Source: Parvibaculum sp. (lineage in GTDB: Bacteria; Pseudomonadota; Alphaproteobacteria; Parvibaculales; Parvibaculaceae). Taken from it: a stretch of DNA of 64,000 nucleotides. Numbering within the stretch: position 1 is the stretch's first letter; every line of letters starts with the position of its first letter. The notes under the pieces are model-generated. The model had not been told where the DNA came from. It did no database searches and was given only the letters and a program-made list of their open reading frames with translations. A program made the position numbers and the translations under genes. Shown piece after piece: positions 8,244 to 18,134 of the stretch. The stretch is taken from contig NZ_JAUYUS010000058.1 in NCBI RefSeq assembly GCF_030694575.1, positions 1 through 64,000 of the forward strand. The letters run 5' to 3'.

Positions 8244-10741
8244 AACCGCCTCAGCAACCGGTCGAGATAATCGAGTTCGATCTGTGGCCGTCCGAGGTCG
8301 GCGGCGCGTTTGCGCAGCTCCTCGAGAATCTGCCGCGCGCGCTGCATGTCGATCTTGTCCGGCACGGAGACGTCGTTGCCGTAATCGGTGCCCGATTGCG
8401 CCCTTGGCCGTCCGAAGGGGTCCGTGCCCGCCTGGCCCTGGCCGCGTCCCTGACCGCCCTTGCCTTCCATCAGCTTGTCGGCCAGCGCCTGTGCGCCCGC
8501 CTGCATCCGTTCGATCGCCTGTCCCTGCGAACCGGCGGCACGGTCGGCGCGGCCCATGCCGAGCCGGTCCTCCGCGCTTTTCATCGCGCCGTCCGCTTCC
8601 ATCAGGGCGTCGGGCGTTTCGGTCTCCGCTTCGCGCAGCGCCCCCAGTATCTTGTTCAGCTCCTCGCGCAGCGCCTGCTGCTCCGCGCCGAGCCCGTCGA
8701 GCGCAGGCGCCCGCTCGCCGCCGGGCATGCCGGAAGGCATCCCCTGTTCGCCGTCGGCATGCTGCTTCTCCATTTCGCGGAAGGTGCGGTCCATCAGGTC
8801 GCGCTGCTTGCCGATCAGGTCTCCCATCTTGTCGATCGCCTGGCTCATTGCCTTGTCGCCGGGACTCATCTGCGCGTTGCTTTTGGGAACCTGAAGATTT
8901 TCGAGAATGTTTTGAAGCTGCTGCAGCATGGCGCTCGCCTGCTCATGTGCGCCGCTCTTTGCCAGTTCGCCGATGGCGTTCATCATGTCTTCGAGTTGCG
9001 ACTGGTTTATCGTCTGCACGTCGCCGTCGGGAAACTGGCTCGTCATCGGCATGTCGCCGGGCTGCTGCGCCGCCAGCGCTTCCATGTAGCGATTGAAGGC
9101 CGATTTGAGTGCGTCCATCAGCTTCGCGATTTCGTCGTTGCCGGCGCCCTGCGCCAGCGCGTCGGCCAGCGCCTTGCGCGCATCGCGCAGGTCGCGTTCC
9201 GCCAGCGACAGGTCGCCGTCCTCGATCCTCAGCGCAATCGACCAGAGAAGGTCGTAGATGCCGGTGAGATCGGTGTCGCGCTTCGCCTCCGTCAGCCGCC
9301 AATAGGCGGCGCGCAGCGACAGGTAGACCGACTTGTCGTCGATGTAGCGGTCCGCGTCCTGCGTGAAATTGTCGATGTAGCGGGCAACGCTCGTACCGGA
9401 GCGCGGATCGAGCGCGAGGCGGCGGCGCTGTTCCACGATGGCGCGCGCCAGCGGATCGGTGAACTCGCGCGCAGGCAGGACAATATGCAGCGGCTCGGAC
9501 AGTCCCACCTGTTCCTTGTCGTCGGTCGCGGCGAGCGTGATGGTGACGGGAAGTCCTGCCCAGGGATGCGCGCTCAGTTCTGCATAGGTCGCGCTCTCGG
9601 CCTCGCGCGGGCGGGCGGAGGGCAGCGTCAGGGGCACGTCCGGCGCTGTCACGCGCGGCTGCGGCACGTCGGCCTTCTCCGCGCCGGCGGCTTCGTCCCC
9701 GTCGAGCGCGATGCGCGCTTCCGCCGACACGACGCCGTAATCGTCCGCCACCTTGTAGGGGAGGCGCAGCGCGTTCGATGCCGAGCGTTCGACCGGCCCG
9801 TTGAACTCGATCGACGGCACTGCGTCCGGCGTCACCTCGACATGCCAGGCGCGGATCATGCGGCCGCCTTCCGTCAGCGCCACGTCGCTCGTTTTCGTCA
9901 GCGTCGCGTCGATGGAATAATTGCCCTCGCTCACCGTGTTCAGCGGTTCAGGCTTGCCGCGCTCGTCGCCGTGGCTTTCGAGCAGCGGCGCATTCTTCAG
10001 TCCGTGGACGCGGAGCGAAAGCTTCGATCCTTCCGGCACGGTGAGGGCCGCCATCGCCTCGCTTCCCGCGCGGCGTTCGAGATAGACGGGCGGCTTGCCC
10101 GTATAGCCGGGCGGCGTGATCCAGGCTTCGATGCTCGCGGCGCGCGCACCGCTCGCGCCCGGCAGCAGCGCATCCGCGATGCGATTGAAATGGCCGGGTC
10201 CCGTTCCCGCGACGCCCACGACGAGCAGCAGCAGCACGATGGCGCGAAGGCCGAAGGGGTCGCGCGCGGCCAGCAGCGATGCCGGAAAGCCGATGCGGAG
10301 CCGCTTCAGCCGCTCGCCGATCCAGCGGCGATGGGCGGCCCAGAGCGCCGGATCGCCGGTATTTTCCGCCGCCACGTCCTCATAGGCCGAAAGCGGCGCA
10401 TGCGGCAGGCCTGAGGATTTTTCGAGATGGCGCAGCGCGTCGTCGCGGCTTGGCCAGCCGAAACCGCGGAAGCCGCGCCACAGCAGCCAGACCGTCGTCC
10501 CGCCGAAACAGGCGAGCAGCAGCCAGTGCGGCAGCGGCGGCAGGTCGGCGAAGAGACCGAAAAGGGCGAGCGCGATGAAAAATCCGGCGAGCCCCGCCGC
10601 CGGCCACAGCGCGGGCAGCAGCGCTTCCAGAACGAGCAGCGCTCGCGAGATGCGCACACGCCGTTCCACCCGGCGGGGAAGCATGGTTCCCTCCGCCGGT
10701 TTTCGCTTCCGTTCCTGATTATCGCCTTTTCGGCCGAACAA
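8240..10741 (-). CDS. TIGR02302/DUF4175 family membrane protein
   Basis: An 833-residue protein with N-terminal membrane helices (about residues 30-90 and again near 160-185), then a large periplasmic region rich in charged and Met/Gln helices, ending ...LGRPQIELDYLDRLLRRF. This fits the alphaproteobacterial TIGR02302 (DUF4175) family of unknown function, usually encoded next to lysA as here. A second candidate start is the Met at 10684 (MLPRRVERRVR). It overlaps the convergent cpdR-like gene by 4 bp. Confidence 0.85.
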   Translation of the reverse strand: MFGRKGDNQERKRKPAEGTMLPRRVERRVRISRALLVLEALLPALWPAAGLAGFFIALALFGLFADLPPLPHWLLLACFGGTTVWLLWRGFRGFGWPSRDDALRHLEKSSGLPHAPLSAYEDVAAENTGDPALWAAHRRWIGERLKRLRIGFPASLLAARDPFGLRAIVLLLLVVGVAGTGPGHFNRIADALLPGASGARAASIEAWITPPGYTGKPPVYLERRAGSEAMAALTVPEGSKLSLRVHGLKNAPLLESHGDERGKPEPLNTVSEGNYSIDATLTKTSDVALTEGGRMIRAWHVEVTPDAVPSIEFNGPVERSASNALRLPYKVADDYGVVSAEARIALDGDEAAGAEKADVPQPRVTAPDVPLTLPSARPREAESATYAELSAHPWAGLPVTITLAATDDKEQVGLSEPLHIVLPAREFTDPLARAIVEQRRRLALDPRSGTSVARYIDNFTQDADRYIDDKSVYLSLRAAYWRLTEAKRDTDLTGIYDLLWSIALRIEDGDLSLAERDLRDARKALADALAQGAGNDEIAKLMDALKSAFNRYMEALAAQQPGDMPMTSQFPDGDVQTINQSQLEDMMNAIGELAKSGAHEQASAMLQQLQNILENLQVPKSNAQMSPGDKAMSQAIDKMGDLIGKQRDLMDRTFREMEKQHADGEQGMPSGMPGGERAPALDGLGAEQQALREELNKILGALREAETETPDALMEADGAMKSAEDRLGMGRADRAAGSQGQAIERMQAGAQALADKLMEGKGGQGRGQGQAGTDPFGRPRAQSGTDYGNDVSVPDKIDMQRARQILEELRKRAADLGRPQIELDYLDRLLRRF

Positions 10742-10795
10742 CGCCTGAAACCCTCAACCTGTCGTTGCGGCCCGCATGGCGCGCGGGCACGCGGC

Positions 10796-12064
10796 CTATT
10801 CGAGCCAAGAGGGAATAATATCCTGTTTCAGCATTGCGTCATAACTGGGGCGCGCCCGCACTTCCTGGAAAGTGCCGCCCTTCACCATCACCTCGGGCAC
10901 GAGCGGCCTTGTGTTGTAGGTCGATGCCTGCACCGCGCCATAGGCGCCCGCCGACATGATGGCCACGAGGTCGCCGCTCTTCAGGCGCGGCAGGTCGCGC
11001 GCCTTGGCGAAAAAGTCGCCGGTTTCGCATACCGGGCCCACCACGTCGTAGGCGGCGCGCTCGCCGCTCTCCGCCGGTTCCGCGACAGCGCGGATTTCGT
11101 GGAAGGCGTCGTAAAGCGTCGGGCGGATCAGGTCGTTCATCGCGGCGTCGACGATCAGGAAGGCGCGGTCGTCGCCCTGCTTTTCGTAGATCACGCGGCT
11201 GACGAGAATGCCCGCATTGCCCGCGATCAGGCGTCCGGGCTCGAAGGTCAGTTCGCAGCCGAGATATCCGATGGTGCGCTTCACCATGGCGGCATATTCG
11301 TCCGGATGGGGCGGCACGTCATTGTCGCCGCGATAGGGAATGCCGAGGCCGCCGCCGAGGTCGATATGGGTGATCTCGTGGCCTTCCGCGCGCAGCGCTT
11401 CCACCATGCCGGCCACACGCTCGAAGGCGGCGGCGAAGGGTTCGAGCGCCGTCAACTGGCTGCCGATATGGACGTCGATGCCGCTCGCCTTCACGCCCTT
11501 CAGCTCGCGTGCGCGGGCATAGACGGCGGGCGCGCGCTTCCATGAAATGCCGAACTTGTTCTCCGCCTTGCCGGTCGCGATCTTCTCATGCGTTTTCGCG
11601 TCGACGTCGGGGTTCACGCGAATGGCGACACGCGCCGTCAGGCCGCGCGCGGCGGCGAGTTCGGCCAGCAGTTCGAGTTCCGGTTCCGATTCCACGTTGA
11701 ACTGATCGATACCGGTCTCGAGCGCGAAGGCCATTTCGGCTTCGGTCTTGCCGACGCCCGAGAAGACGATCTTCTCCGCCGGAATGCCGGCCGCGAGCGC
11801 GCGGCGGAGTTCGCCTTCCGACACCACGTCCGCCCCCGCGCCGAGCCGCGCCAGCGTCGCCACCACGGCGAGGTTCGAATTCGCCTTCACCGAATAGCAG
11901 ACGCGCGCGGGCTGGCCCTTGAAGGCGCCCGCGAAAACCTCGTAATGCCGTTCGAGCGTCGCGCTCGAATAGCAGTAGAAGGGCGTGCCGATGGCGGCCG
12001 CTATGTCGGGAATGGCGACATCCTCGGCATGGAGAACGCCATTGCGGTACTCGAAATGATGCAT
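10796..12064 (-). CDS. lysA: Diaminopimelate decarboxylase
   Basis: PLP enzyme for the last step of lysine synthesis, meso-diaminopimelate to lysine. The 422 residues show the PLP lysine in VCYSVKANSNLAVV, the phosphate-binding HIDLGGGLGIPY, and the Cys-containing PVCETGDFFAK motif at the dimer interface. It follows argH and lptM on the same strand, the usual alphaproteobacterial order. Confidence 0.95.
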   Translation of the reverse strand: MHHFEYRNGVLHAEDVAIPDIAAAIGTPFYCYSSATLERHYEVFAGAFKGQPARVCYSVKANSNLAVVATLARLGAGADVVSEGELRRALAAGIPAEKIVFSGVGKTEAEMAFALETGIDQFNVESEPELELLAELAAARGLTARVAIRVNPDVDAKTHEKIATGKAENKFGISWKRAPAVYARARELKGVKASGIDVHIGSQLTALEPFAAAFERVAGMVEALRAEGHEITHIDLGGGLGIPYRGDNDVPPHPDEYAAMVKRTIGYLGCELTFEPGRLIAGNAGILVSRVIYEKQGDDRAFLIVDAAMNDLIRPTLYDAFHEIRAVAEPAESGERAAYDVVGPVCETGDFFAKARDLPRLKSGDLVAIMSAGAYGAVQASTYNTRPLVPEVMVKGGTFQEVRARPSYDAMLKQDIIPSWLE

Positions 12065-12119
12065 CGGTCGGCTCGGCTTCCGGCTCGCCTCGGGCCCCGC
12101 GGTCGGGCCGGCTGAGCGG

Positions 12120-12353
12120 TCAATAGTTGGGCAGATTGCGGGGCGAGATATCCTGCATTTGATCTTCGAGCGGCCGCTGGTCGATAGGTTCGGTCTCGCC
12201 GGGAATGTCGGTCACGGATTCCACCTTGGCGGGCTCCGCCTTCGCCGTGTCGGCATTCGGCGGCAGTTCGAGCGGACCCTTTTTTCCGCAGGCGGAAAGC
12301 GCCGTCAGGAGAGCGAGGCCGAGCAGGGCCGCCGTCAGGTGTCGCGTGGTCAT
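12120..12353 (-). CDS. lptM: Small LptM-like lipoprotein
   Basis: A 77-residue lipoprotein. MTTRHLTAALLGLALLTALSAC is a signal sequence with a lipobox ending at the acylated Cys, followed at once by GKKGPLELP, the conserved GKKGPL motif of LptM (YifL), which helps mature the LPS translocon LptD. ATG 12353 was chosen since it starts the signal peptide; upstream codons would add an unsuitable basic extension. Located between argH and lysA, as is common in the class. Confidence 0.85.
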   Translation of the reverse strand: MTTRHLTAALLGLALLTALSACGKKGPLELPPNADTAKAEPAKVESVTDIPGETEPIDQRPLEDQMQDISPRNLPNY

Positions 12354-12367
12354 CCCAAATCCCCGTT

Positions 12368-13750
12368 CTATGAGCCGAGTTCGTCCCGCCACCGGCGGAC
12401 CGCGGCCCGCACATTGCCGGGCGCCGTGCCGCCGAAGCTCGTCCGGCTCGCGACCGAATTGTCGACGCCGAGCACGGAGTATACCTCATCGGTAATGCCG
12501 GGCTCCACTTCCTGCATCTCGGCGAGCGTCAGCCCGTCGAGGTCGACGCCCCTCTTCTCCGCCTTCGCCACCAGCGCGCCGGTGACGTGATGCGCCTGAC
12601 GGAAGGGCAGGCCGAGCGCCCGCACCAGCCAGTCGGCAAGGTCCGTCGCCGTCGAGAAGCCGCGCGAGGCGGCGGCCCTCATCGATTTCTCGTTCACCGT
12701 CAGTGTCGTCACCATGCCGGTCATGGCCGCAAGCGACAGCGACAGCGCGTCGAGCGCGTCGAAGGCGGCTTCCTTGTCTTCCTGCATGTCCTTGGAATAG
12801 GCGAGCGGCAGGCCCTTCATCACGATGAGGAGCGAAGTCAGGTCGCCGATCACGCGGCCCGATTTCGCGCGCACGAGTTCCGCCGCGTCGGGGTTGCGCT
12901 TCTGCGGCATGATCGACGAGCCGGTGGTGAAGCCGTCGGTCAGGCGCACGAAGTCGAAGCCCGGCGTCGACCAGATGACGATTTCCTCCGCGAGCCGGGA
13001 GAGATGCGTCGCGCAGATTGCCGCCGCTGAAAGCGTTTCGAGCACGAAGTCGCGGTCGGACACGCTGTCGAGCGAGTTCCGCGTCGGGCCGTCGAAACCG
13101 AGTTCGGCCGCCGTCCTGTGGCGGTCGATGGGGAACGAAGTGCCGGCCAGCGCGGCGGCGCCGAGCGGGCATTCGTTGAGCCGCCGCCTTGCATCCGCAA
13201 ACCGTCCCCGGTCGCGTCCCGCCATTTCCACATAGGCCATGCAGTGATGGCCGAAGGTCACCGGCTGCGCGGTCTGCAGATGCGTGAAGCCCGGCATGAT
13301 GGTGTCGGCGTGCTCTTCCGCCCTGTCGAGCAGCGCGCGCTGGAAATCGGCAAGCTGCCCGTCCAGATGGTCGATGGTGTCGCGGACATAGAGCTTGAAA
13401 TCGGTCGCCACCTGGTCGTTGCGCGAGCGGGCGGTATGGAGCCTGCCCGCCGCCGCGCCGATCAGCTCGGCAAGCCGCGCCTCCACGTTCATGTGGATAT
13501 CTTCGAGCTCGCGCCTGAATTCGAACGCGCCGCCTTCGATCTCGGCGAGCACCGCGTCGAGGCCCGCGACGATTTGATCGGCATCTTCCCTTGAGATAAT
13601 TCCCGTTTCGGCCAACATGCGGCAATGCGCCTTCGAGCCCCTTATGTCCTGGGCGAAGAAGCGCTGATCGAAGCCGATGGAGGCGTTGATTTCCTCCATG
13701 ATCCGGTCGGGGCCCTCGCCGAAGCGGCCGCCCCACATCTTGTTGCTCAT
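12368..13750 (-). CDS. argH: Argininosuccinate lyase
   Basis: Cleaves argininosuccinate to arginine and fumarate. The 460-residue protein carries the superfamily signature [12 protein letters not shown] near residue 280, [13 protein letters not shown] near residue 110, and [16 protein letters not shown]. The Met at 13750 begins [10 protein letters not shown], the standard N-terminus. Divergent from tlpA and upstream of lptM and lysA. Confidence 0.96.
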   Translation of the reverse strand: MSNKMWGGRFGEGPDRIMEEINASIGFDQRFFAQDIRGSKAHCRMLAETGIISREDADQIVAGLDAVLAEIEGGAFEFRRELEDIHMNVEARLAELIGAAAGRLHTARSRNDQVATDFKLYVRDTIDHLDGQLADFQRALLDRAEEHADTIMPGFTHLQTAQPVTFGHHCMAYVEMAGRDRGRFADARRRLNECPLGAAALAGTSFPIDRHRTAAELGFDGPTRNSLDSVSDRDFVLETLSAAAICATHLSRLAEEIVIWSTPGFDFVRLTDGFTTGSSIMPQKRNPDAAELVRAKSGRVIGDLTSLLIVMKGLPLAYSKDMQEDKEAAFDALDALSLSLAAMTGMVTTLTVNEKSMRAAASRGFSTATDLADWLVRALGLPFRQAHHVTGALVAKAEKRGVDLDGLTLAEMQEVEPGITDEVYSVLGVDNSVASRTSFGGTAPGNVRAAVRRWRDELGS

Positions 13751-13805
13751 GTCGTTCTCCGGGGCGGCGGCGGCCACCCCAAACCGAGGTGAAGAAGGCT
13801 AGCGG

Positions 13806-14417
13806 ATGGTTCAGGTGAAGCCGAAACTTATTGCCATGCTGGCCGGCGCGGTTCTGTTGGCCGCTGGGGCGGTATACTTGATCGGCCGGGGGGGCGGCAA
13901 CCCGGACGATGGGGCGACCCTTTCCGGCTCTGCCGCAGCCCTCAATGCAGCCGCCACGGGCGAAGTCGCCAATTTCCGGGCAAGTCCGCCCATGGCCCTG
14001 CCGGAGGTCGCCTTCGTCGATGCCGGAGGCAAGGAGCGGACCCTGGCCGATTTCCGGGGCAAACTCGTCCTCCTCAACCTCTGGGCCACCTGGTGCGGCC
14101 CCTGCCGCGAGGAAATGCCCGCGCTCGACCGGCTGGAGGGCCGGATGGGCGGCGACCGCTTCCAGGTGGTCGCGCTCAGTGTCGAGCGGAACGGGCTCGG
14201 CCTCGCCGCCGCCTTCCTCAAGGAGGTGGGAACGGAGCATCTGGCGCTTTTCAACGATCCCACCGGCAAGGCCAATTTCACCTTCAAGGCGTTCGGCCTG
14301 CCGACGACGCTCCTGATCTCGCCGGAGGGCGAGGAGATCGGCCGCATGGTCGGTCCCGCCCATTGGGACAGCGAAGACGCGCAGGCGCTGATCGAGGCGG
14401 CGCTGGCGAGCTACTGA
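13806..14417 (+). CDS. tlpA: TlpA-like thioredoxin-fold thiol:disulfide protein
   Basis: Membrane-anchored periplasmic thioredoxin-like reductase. Residues 8-26 form an uncleaved signal anchor and WCGPC (C97, C100) is the redox site within LLNLWATWCGPCREEMP. The family includes TlpA of Bradyrhizobium, which reduces cytochrome oxidase assembly factors; here the client is unknown. The gene diverges from argH with a 55 bp gap. Its 3' end runs into an inverted-repeat element that may also end transcription. Confidence 0.87.
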   Translation: MVQVKPKLIAMLAGAVLLAAGAVYLIGRGGGNPDDGATLSGSAAALNAAATGEVANFRASPPMALPEVAFVDAGGKERTLADFRGKLVLLNLWATWCGPCREEMPALDRLEGRMGGDRFQVVALSVERNGLGLAAAFLKEVGTEHLALFNDPTGKANFTFKAFGLPTTLLISPEGEEIGRMVGPAHWDSEDAQALIEAALASY

Positions 14418-14447
14418 ACTCTCTTCACCTTTCCCCGAGCTCTTCCT

Positions 14448-14597
14448 CCACCCTCCCCCTGTGGGAGGGTCAAACGGCTGCAAGCCGTTTGGGGAGGGGT
14501 AGAGGCGAAGAATTGGCCGGTGGATTTATATCGAGCGCCGCGACCCCTCCCCAAAATTCGCTTCGCAAATTTTGACCCTCCCACAGGGGGAGGGTGG
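14448..14597. repeat. Intergenic inverted-repeat element, copy 1 (two units facing each other)
   Basis: Outer arms at 14448-14474 and 14571-14597 are near-perfect reverse complements (27 bp; begins CCACCCTCCCCCTGTGGGAG). Inside are matching GGGGAGGGGT (14491-14500) and ACCCCTCCCC (14543-14552), plus two small hairpins (AAACGGC/GCCGTTT and AAAATT...AATTTT). One unit recurs at 19149-19197. Looks like a dispersed extragenic palindromic repeat. Confidence 0.8.
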
Positions 14598-14613
14598 AAG
14601 AGAGATCAACGGG

Positions 14614-15438
14614 CTAGGCCTTCCTCGCCCTCACCGAATAGCTGAGCGGCAGGCGCGGTGCGCCTTCGGGCGCGCGGTAGAACGTGCCGTCCCATTCGAG
14701 GCTCGGCACGCCCGCCCAGACGAGCCTGTCGTGCTCATGCAGGAAGTCGATGCGAAGCCCGGCTTCCGCCAGCACCGTCACCACCTCGCCCAGCGTGTGT
14801 TGCCATTCATGGCTCTTGAAATGCGTCAGCGCGATGCCGGGCTCGGCATAGTCATGCGCGTTTTCCCATTGCTGCGGGCCGTCGAGAAAATAGGAGCGCA
14901 CGATGCGGAAATTTTCCGCCACCGTCTTTCCCTCGTCGTCCAGGGTCCAGAGAAGCGGGTGGCCTTCCGCGAGATAGAAGGTGCCGCCGGGCATGAGGCA
15001 TTCGGCGATGTTGCCCGCCCAGACCGTCAGGTCCGGCAGCCACATCAGCGTGCCCCAGCTTGCGAACACGATGTCGTAGCCGGTGCCCGCCGCCTTTGCC
15101 GCCTCGTCCACCCGCGCGTTCACGAAGCGCGCATCGAGCCCCGCTTCGGCCGCGAGCTTCCGTGCCGCCGCGATTGCCTTCGGCGAGAAGTCGAGGCCCG
15201 TCGCCTTCGCGCCCATGCGGGCGAAGGAAAGCGTGTCGAGGCCGAAATGGCATTGCAGGTGAAGGAGCTTCTTTCCGGCCACATCGCCGATTTCCGACAG
15301 GACCAATGGATCGAGGCTCGTTTCGCCGCCGAGAAATTCCTTCACGCGGTAAAAACCGGAGGCGAGGTGGATATCGACCTGCTCTTCCCATCGCGCAAGA
15401 TTGTCAGCAAGCGGATCGTCTGTTGCTTCGGCGGACAT
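14614..15438 (-). CDS. Class I SAM-dependent methyltransferase
   Basis: The 274-residue protein has a Rossmann methyltransferase core: KLLHLQCHFGLDTLSFARMGAKATGLDFS matches motif I and the acidic end of beta 2, and FVNARVDEAA gives the motif II region. The start sits inside the next region of the window at MSAEATDDPLADN. The substrate is unknown. It ends a minus-strand series after the PAS protein, separated by about 80 bp. Confidence 0.8.
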   Translation of the reverse strand: MSAEATDDPLADNLARWEEQVDIHLASGFYRVKEFLGGETSLDPLVLSEIGDVAGKKLLHLQCHFGLDTLSFARMGAKATGLDFSPKAIAAARKLAAEAGLDARFVNARVDEAAKAAGTGYDIVFASWGTLMWLPDLTVWAGNIAECLMPGGTFYLAEGHPLLWTLDDEGKTVAENFRIVRSYFLDGPQQWENAHDYAEPGIALTHFKSHEWQHTLGEVVTVLAEAGLRIDFLHEHDRLVWAGVPSLEWDGTFYRAPEGAPRLPLSYSVRARKA

Positions 15439-15518
15439 GGCTGCGTTCCTTCCGGTCGCGCTTCGCCCGTCGCGAAGCCGGCCAGAATACGCGCGTCCTT
15501 GCCGCCGTCAATCGATAG

Positions 15519-16088
15519 CTAGAGGCCGGGCTGCCTGTCGGTATGCACGACGAACATCGCGCCGATCGTCTGCGCGGGCTCAGTGCCGCCTGCCGTCAGT
15601 GGCGCCGAAATGGCGTGGCCGACGAGATAGAGGCGGTCGGAGGCGGCGAAGGGCACGCGCACGAAGACCGGCTTGCGGCCCGTGAAGGCGCGGCGAGAGA
15701 TATGCAGCCAGCGCCTCTGAACGGCCTCCGGGTCGGTGGAGAGGCTGCTCTCCTCGCCGAATTCCGAGAGGAGCTTGCCCGTGCGCTCCTCGCCCAGCAG
15801 TTCGACGAGCGCCGTGCCGAAGAGACGTGTACGGAAGTCCTCGCCGCCGTTTATGGCTTCGGCAATGATGATGTTGGGCAGGAACCGCACGATTTCGGCG
15901 GGGTCGATGTCGGCGCGGTCCGGCATCTCGCGGTCTCCGCGCTTCCTTTCGAGATAGGCGTGGAGTTCGATCACGGAGGGGTGTTCGGGCGCGTCGAGAA
16001 ACTGGGGCTCCTCGGCCATTTTCCGGGCATTCTCGTCTTGCCTGAAACTATCCGTCACTGATCCACCCGTTTGCGTTCTATGCCGCAT
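15519..16088 (-). CDS. PAS_5-type PAS-domain protein
   Basis: A 189-residue protein with a single domain (about residues 40-185) resembling the PAS_5 group common in alphaproteobacteria: LPNIIIAEAINGGEDFRTRLFGTALVELLGEERTGK is the core sensor strand and helix region. No output domain is visible, so it may act by partner binding. The start is uncertain: the first Met (16088), GTG before TDSF, or MAEEPQF are all possible. Confidence 0.7.
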   Translation of the reverse strand: MRHRTQTGGSVTDSFRQDENARKMAEEPQFLDAPEHPSVIELHAYLERKRGDREMPDRADIDPAEIVRFLPNIIIAEAINGGEDFRTRLFGTALVELLGEERTGKLLSEFGEESSLSTDPEAVQRRWLHISRRAFTGRKPVFVRVPFAASDRLYLVGHAISAPLTAGGTEPAQTIGAMFVVHTDRQPGL

Positions 16089-16132
16089 TCCGGCAAGCGT
16101 CGCATGGCGCGGGTTAAGAAAGGGTCGCCGCC

Positions 16133-17008
16133 CTAGCGTGTCGGCACCGGCTTTTCGCCGCGATAATCGTAGAAACCGCGCTGTGTCTTGCGGCCGAGCC
16201 AGCCGGCCTCGACATATTTCACCAGAAGCGGGCAGGGGCGGTACTTCGAGTCCGACAGGCCGTCATGCAGCACCTGCATGATCGAAAGGCAGGTGTCGAG
16301 ACCGATGAAGTCCGCGAGCTGCAGCGGCCCCATCGGATGGTTCGCGCCGAGCTTCATCGCCTTGTCGATGCTCTCGACCGAGCCTACGCCCTCGTAAAGC
16401 GTGTAGACGGCCTCGTTGATCATCGGCAGCAGGATGCGGTTGACGATAAAGGCCGGGAAATCTTCCGCGTTGGCGATCTTCTTGCCCAGCGTCTCGGCGA
16501 AATGCCGGACCTTGTCGAAAGTGTCGTCGTCGGTCGCGATGCCGCGCACCAGTTCGACCAGTTCCATCACCGGAACCGGGTTCATGAAATGCATGCCCAT
16601 GAAGCGTTCGGGCCGGTCGGTCGATGCCGCGAGGCGTGTGATCGAAATCGACGAGGTGTTGGTCGCGATCAGCGCGTCCTCGCGCAGATGCGGGCAGAGT
16701 TCGGCGAATATCTTGCGCTTGACCGCCTCGTTCTCGACGGCGGATTCGATCACGATGTCGGCGTCCTCGAAGCTTTCCATCGTATCGGCGGCAGTCAGGC
16801 GTTCCAGCGCCGCATCGCGCTCGGCGGCGGTAATGCGCTCGCTCGTCACCTGCCGCGACAGGTTGCCGTCGATGGTGGCGAGGCCCTTCTGGATGCGGTC
16901 GCCCGAGACGTCGTAGAGACCGACATGGTAACCCGCCAGCGCGCAGACATGCGCGATGCCGTTGCCCATCTGTCCCGCGCCGATCACGCCCACCTTGCGA
17001 AATGTCAT
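16133..17008 (-). CDS. hbdA: 3-hydroxybutyryl-CoA dehydrogenase
   Basis: Oxidises or reduces acetoacetyl-CoA/3-hydroxybutyryl-CoA using NAD(P). The 291-residue protein begins MTFRKVGVIGAGQMGNGIAH with the GxGxxG dinucleotide site, has IATNTSSISIT and the catalytic-His motif GMHFMNPVPVMELVE, and the usual C-terminal domain ending KTQRGFYDY. The start at 17008 removes a non-homologous extension. It lies just downstream of etfAB, so it may link PHB/acetoacetyl-CoA metabolism with the ethylmalonyl-CoA pathway. Confidence 0.93.
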   Translation of the reverse strand: MTFRKVGVIGAGQMGNGIAHVCALAGYHVGLYDVSGDRIQKGLATIDGNLSRQVTSERITAAERDAALERLTAADTMESFEDADIVIESAVENEAVKRKIFAELCPHLREDALIATNTSSISITRLAASTDRPERFMGMHFMNPVPVMELVELVRGIATDDDTFDKVRHFAETLGKKIANAEDFPAFIVNRILLPMINEAVYTLYEGVGSVESIDKAMKLGANHPMGPLQLADFIGLDTCLSIMQVLHDGLSDSKYRPCPLLVKYVEAGWLGRKTQRGFYDYRGEKPVPTR

Positions 17009-17125
17009 TACCGGTCTTTCGTATCTGCTGCTGTCATTTGCCCTCGCCGTCGCGGGGGCCGTCCGGCGAATAACGTAGCAAAGAATGAGGCGGTGAACAC
17101 AGGATAACGAAGTAATCGGCAAGGA

Positions 17126-17156
17126 AACGGCGCCGCCGGTTTCCCGGGGCGCCGTT
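17126..17156 (-). terminator. Probable terminator after etfA
   Basis: Hairpin with stem AACGGCGCC / GGCGCCGTT, followed on the minus strand by a short TTTCC tract. It lies between the etfA stop and the next minus-strand gene. A second hairpin (CCGCCCG/CGGGCGG) precedes it at about 17168-17185. Confidence 0.5.
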
Positions 17157-17192
17157 CGATGGTTCAGCCGCCCGTTGCCGGGCGGGTGGGGA

Positions 17193-18134
17193 TCAGAGGC
17201 CGATCTTGCCGAGTTCGGCTTCGAGCTCCGGCACCGCCTTGAAGAGGTCCGCCACGAGGCCGTAATCGGCGACCTGGAAGATCGGCGCCTCTTCGTCCTT
17301 GTTGATCGCGACGATGACCTTGCTGTCCTTCATGCCCGCGAGATGCTGGATCGCGCCGGAAATGCCGACGGCGATGTAGAGATCGGGCGCGACCACCTTG
17401 CCGGTCTGGCCGACCTGGTAGTCGTTCGGCACGAAGCCCGCATCGACCGCCGCGCGCGAGGCGCCGACGGCGGCACCGAGCTTGTCGGCGATCTTTTCCA
17501 GCATGGCGAAGTTCTCGCCGTTCTGCATGCCGCGTCCGCCGGAAATGATGACCTTGGCGGAGGTGAGTTCCGGGCGGTCGGATTTCGTGAGCTTCTCTTC
17601 CACGAATTCCGCGAGGCCGGGGTTTTCGCCGGCGCCGATCTTCTCGACCGCGGCGGAGCCGCCCTGGCCGGCCGCCGGGAAGGCGGTGGTGCGGACGGTG
17701 ATGACCTTCTTGGCTTCCGAAGACTTCACGGTCTGGATTGCGTTGCCGGCATAGATCGGACGCTCGAACGTGTCCGGGCCCTGTACGGCGGTGATTTCCG
17801 AGATCTGCGCCACGTCGAGCAGGGCGGCCACGCGCGGCATGAAGTTCTTGCCGATGGTGGTGGCGGCCGTGACGATCGCGTCGTAGCTGCCGGCGAGGCT
17901 CACCACGAGGGCGGAAATCGGTTCTGCAACCGGATGCGCGTAAAGCGCGTCGTCGGCGACCAGCACCTTCTTCACGCCGTCGAGCTTGGCGGCGGCTTCG
18001 GCGGCGGCGCCGCAATCCTGTCCGATCACGAGCACGTGGATGTCGCCGCCGATTTTCGACGCGGCGGTCACGGTCTTCGCGGTGGCGTCGTTCAGCGCCT
18101 TGTTGTTGTGGTCTGCGATAACAAGCGTGGTCAT
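17193..18134 (-). CDS. etfA: Electron transfer flavoprotein alpha subunit
   Basis: FAD-binding subunit of ETF, which collects electrons from acyl-CoA dehydrogenases and passes them to ETF:ubiquinone oxidoreductase. 313 residues; the C-terminal FAD domain shows [37 protein letters not shown] and [16 protein letters not shown], all diagnostic. Overlaps the etfB stop by 4 bp (ATGA). Likely serves the probable Mcd at 22.4 kb and the acyl-CoA dehydrogenase at 37.2 kb. Confidence 0.96.
   Translation of the reverse strand: MTTLVIADHNNKALNDATAKTVTAASKIGGDIHVLVIGQDCGAAAEAAAKLDGVKKVLVADDALYAHPVAEPISALVVSLAGSYDAIVTAATTIGKNFMPRVAALLDVAQISEITAVQGPDTFERPIYAGNAIQTVKSSEAKKVITVRTTAFPAAGQGGSAAVEKIGAGENPGLAEFVEEKLTKSDRPELTSAKVIISGGRGMQNGENFAMLEKIADKLGAAVGASRAAVDAGFVPNDYQVGQTGKVVAPDLYIAVGISGAIQHLAGMKDSKVIVAINKDEEAPIFQVADYGLVADLFKAVPELEAELGKIGL

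Noticed and set aside
8396-10414. Plus-strand open frame of about 670 codons opposite the DUF4175 gene
   Set aside because: It is the mirror of the real minus-strand gene, with Arg/His-rich low-complexity sequence and no homology.
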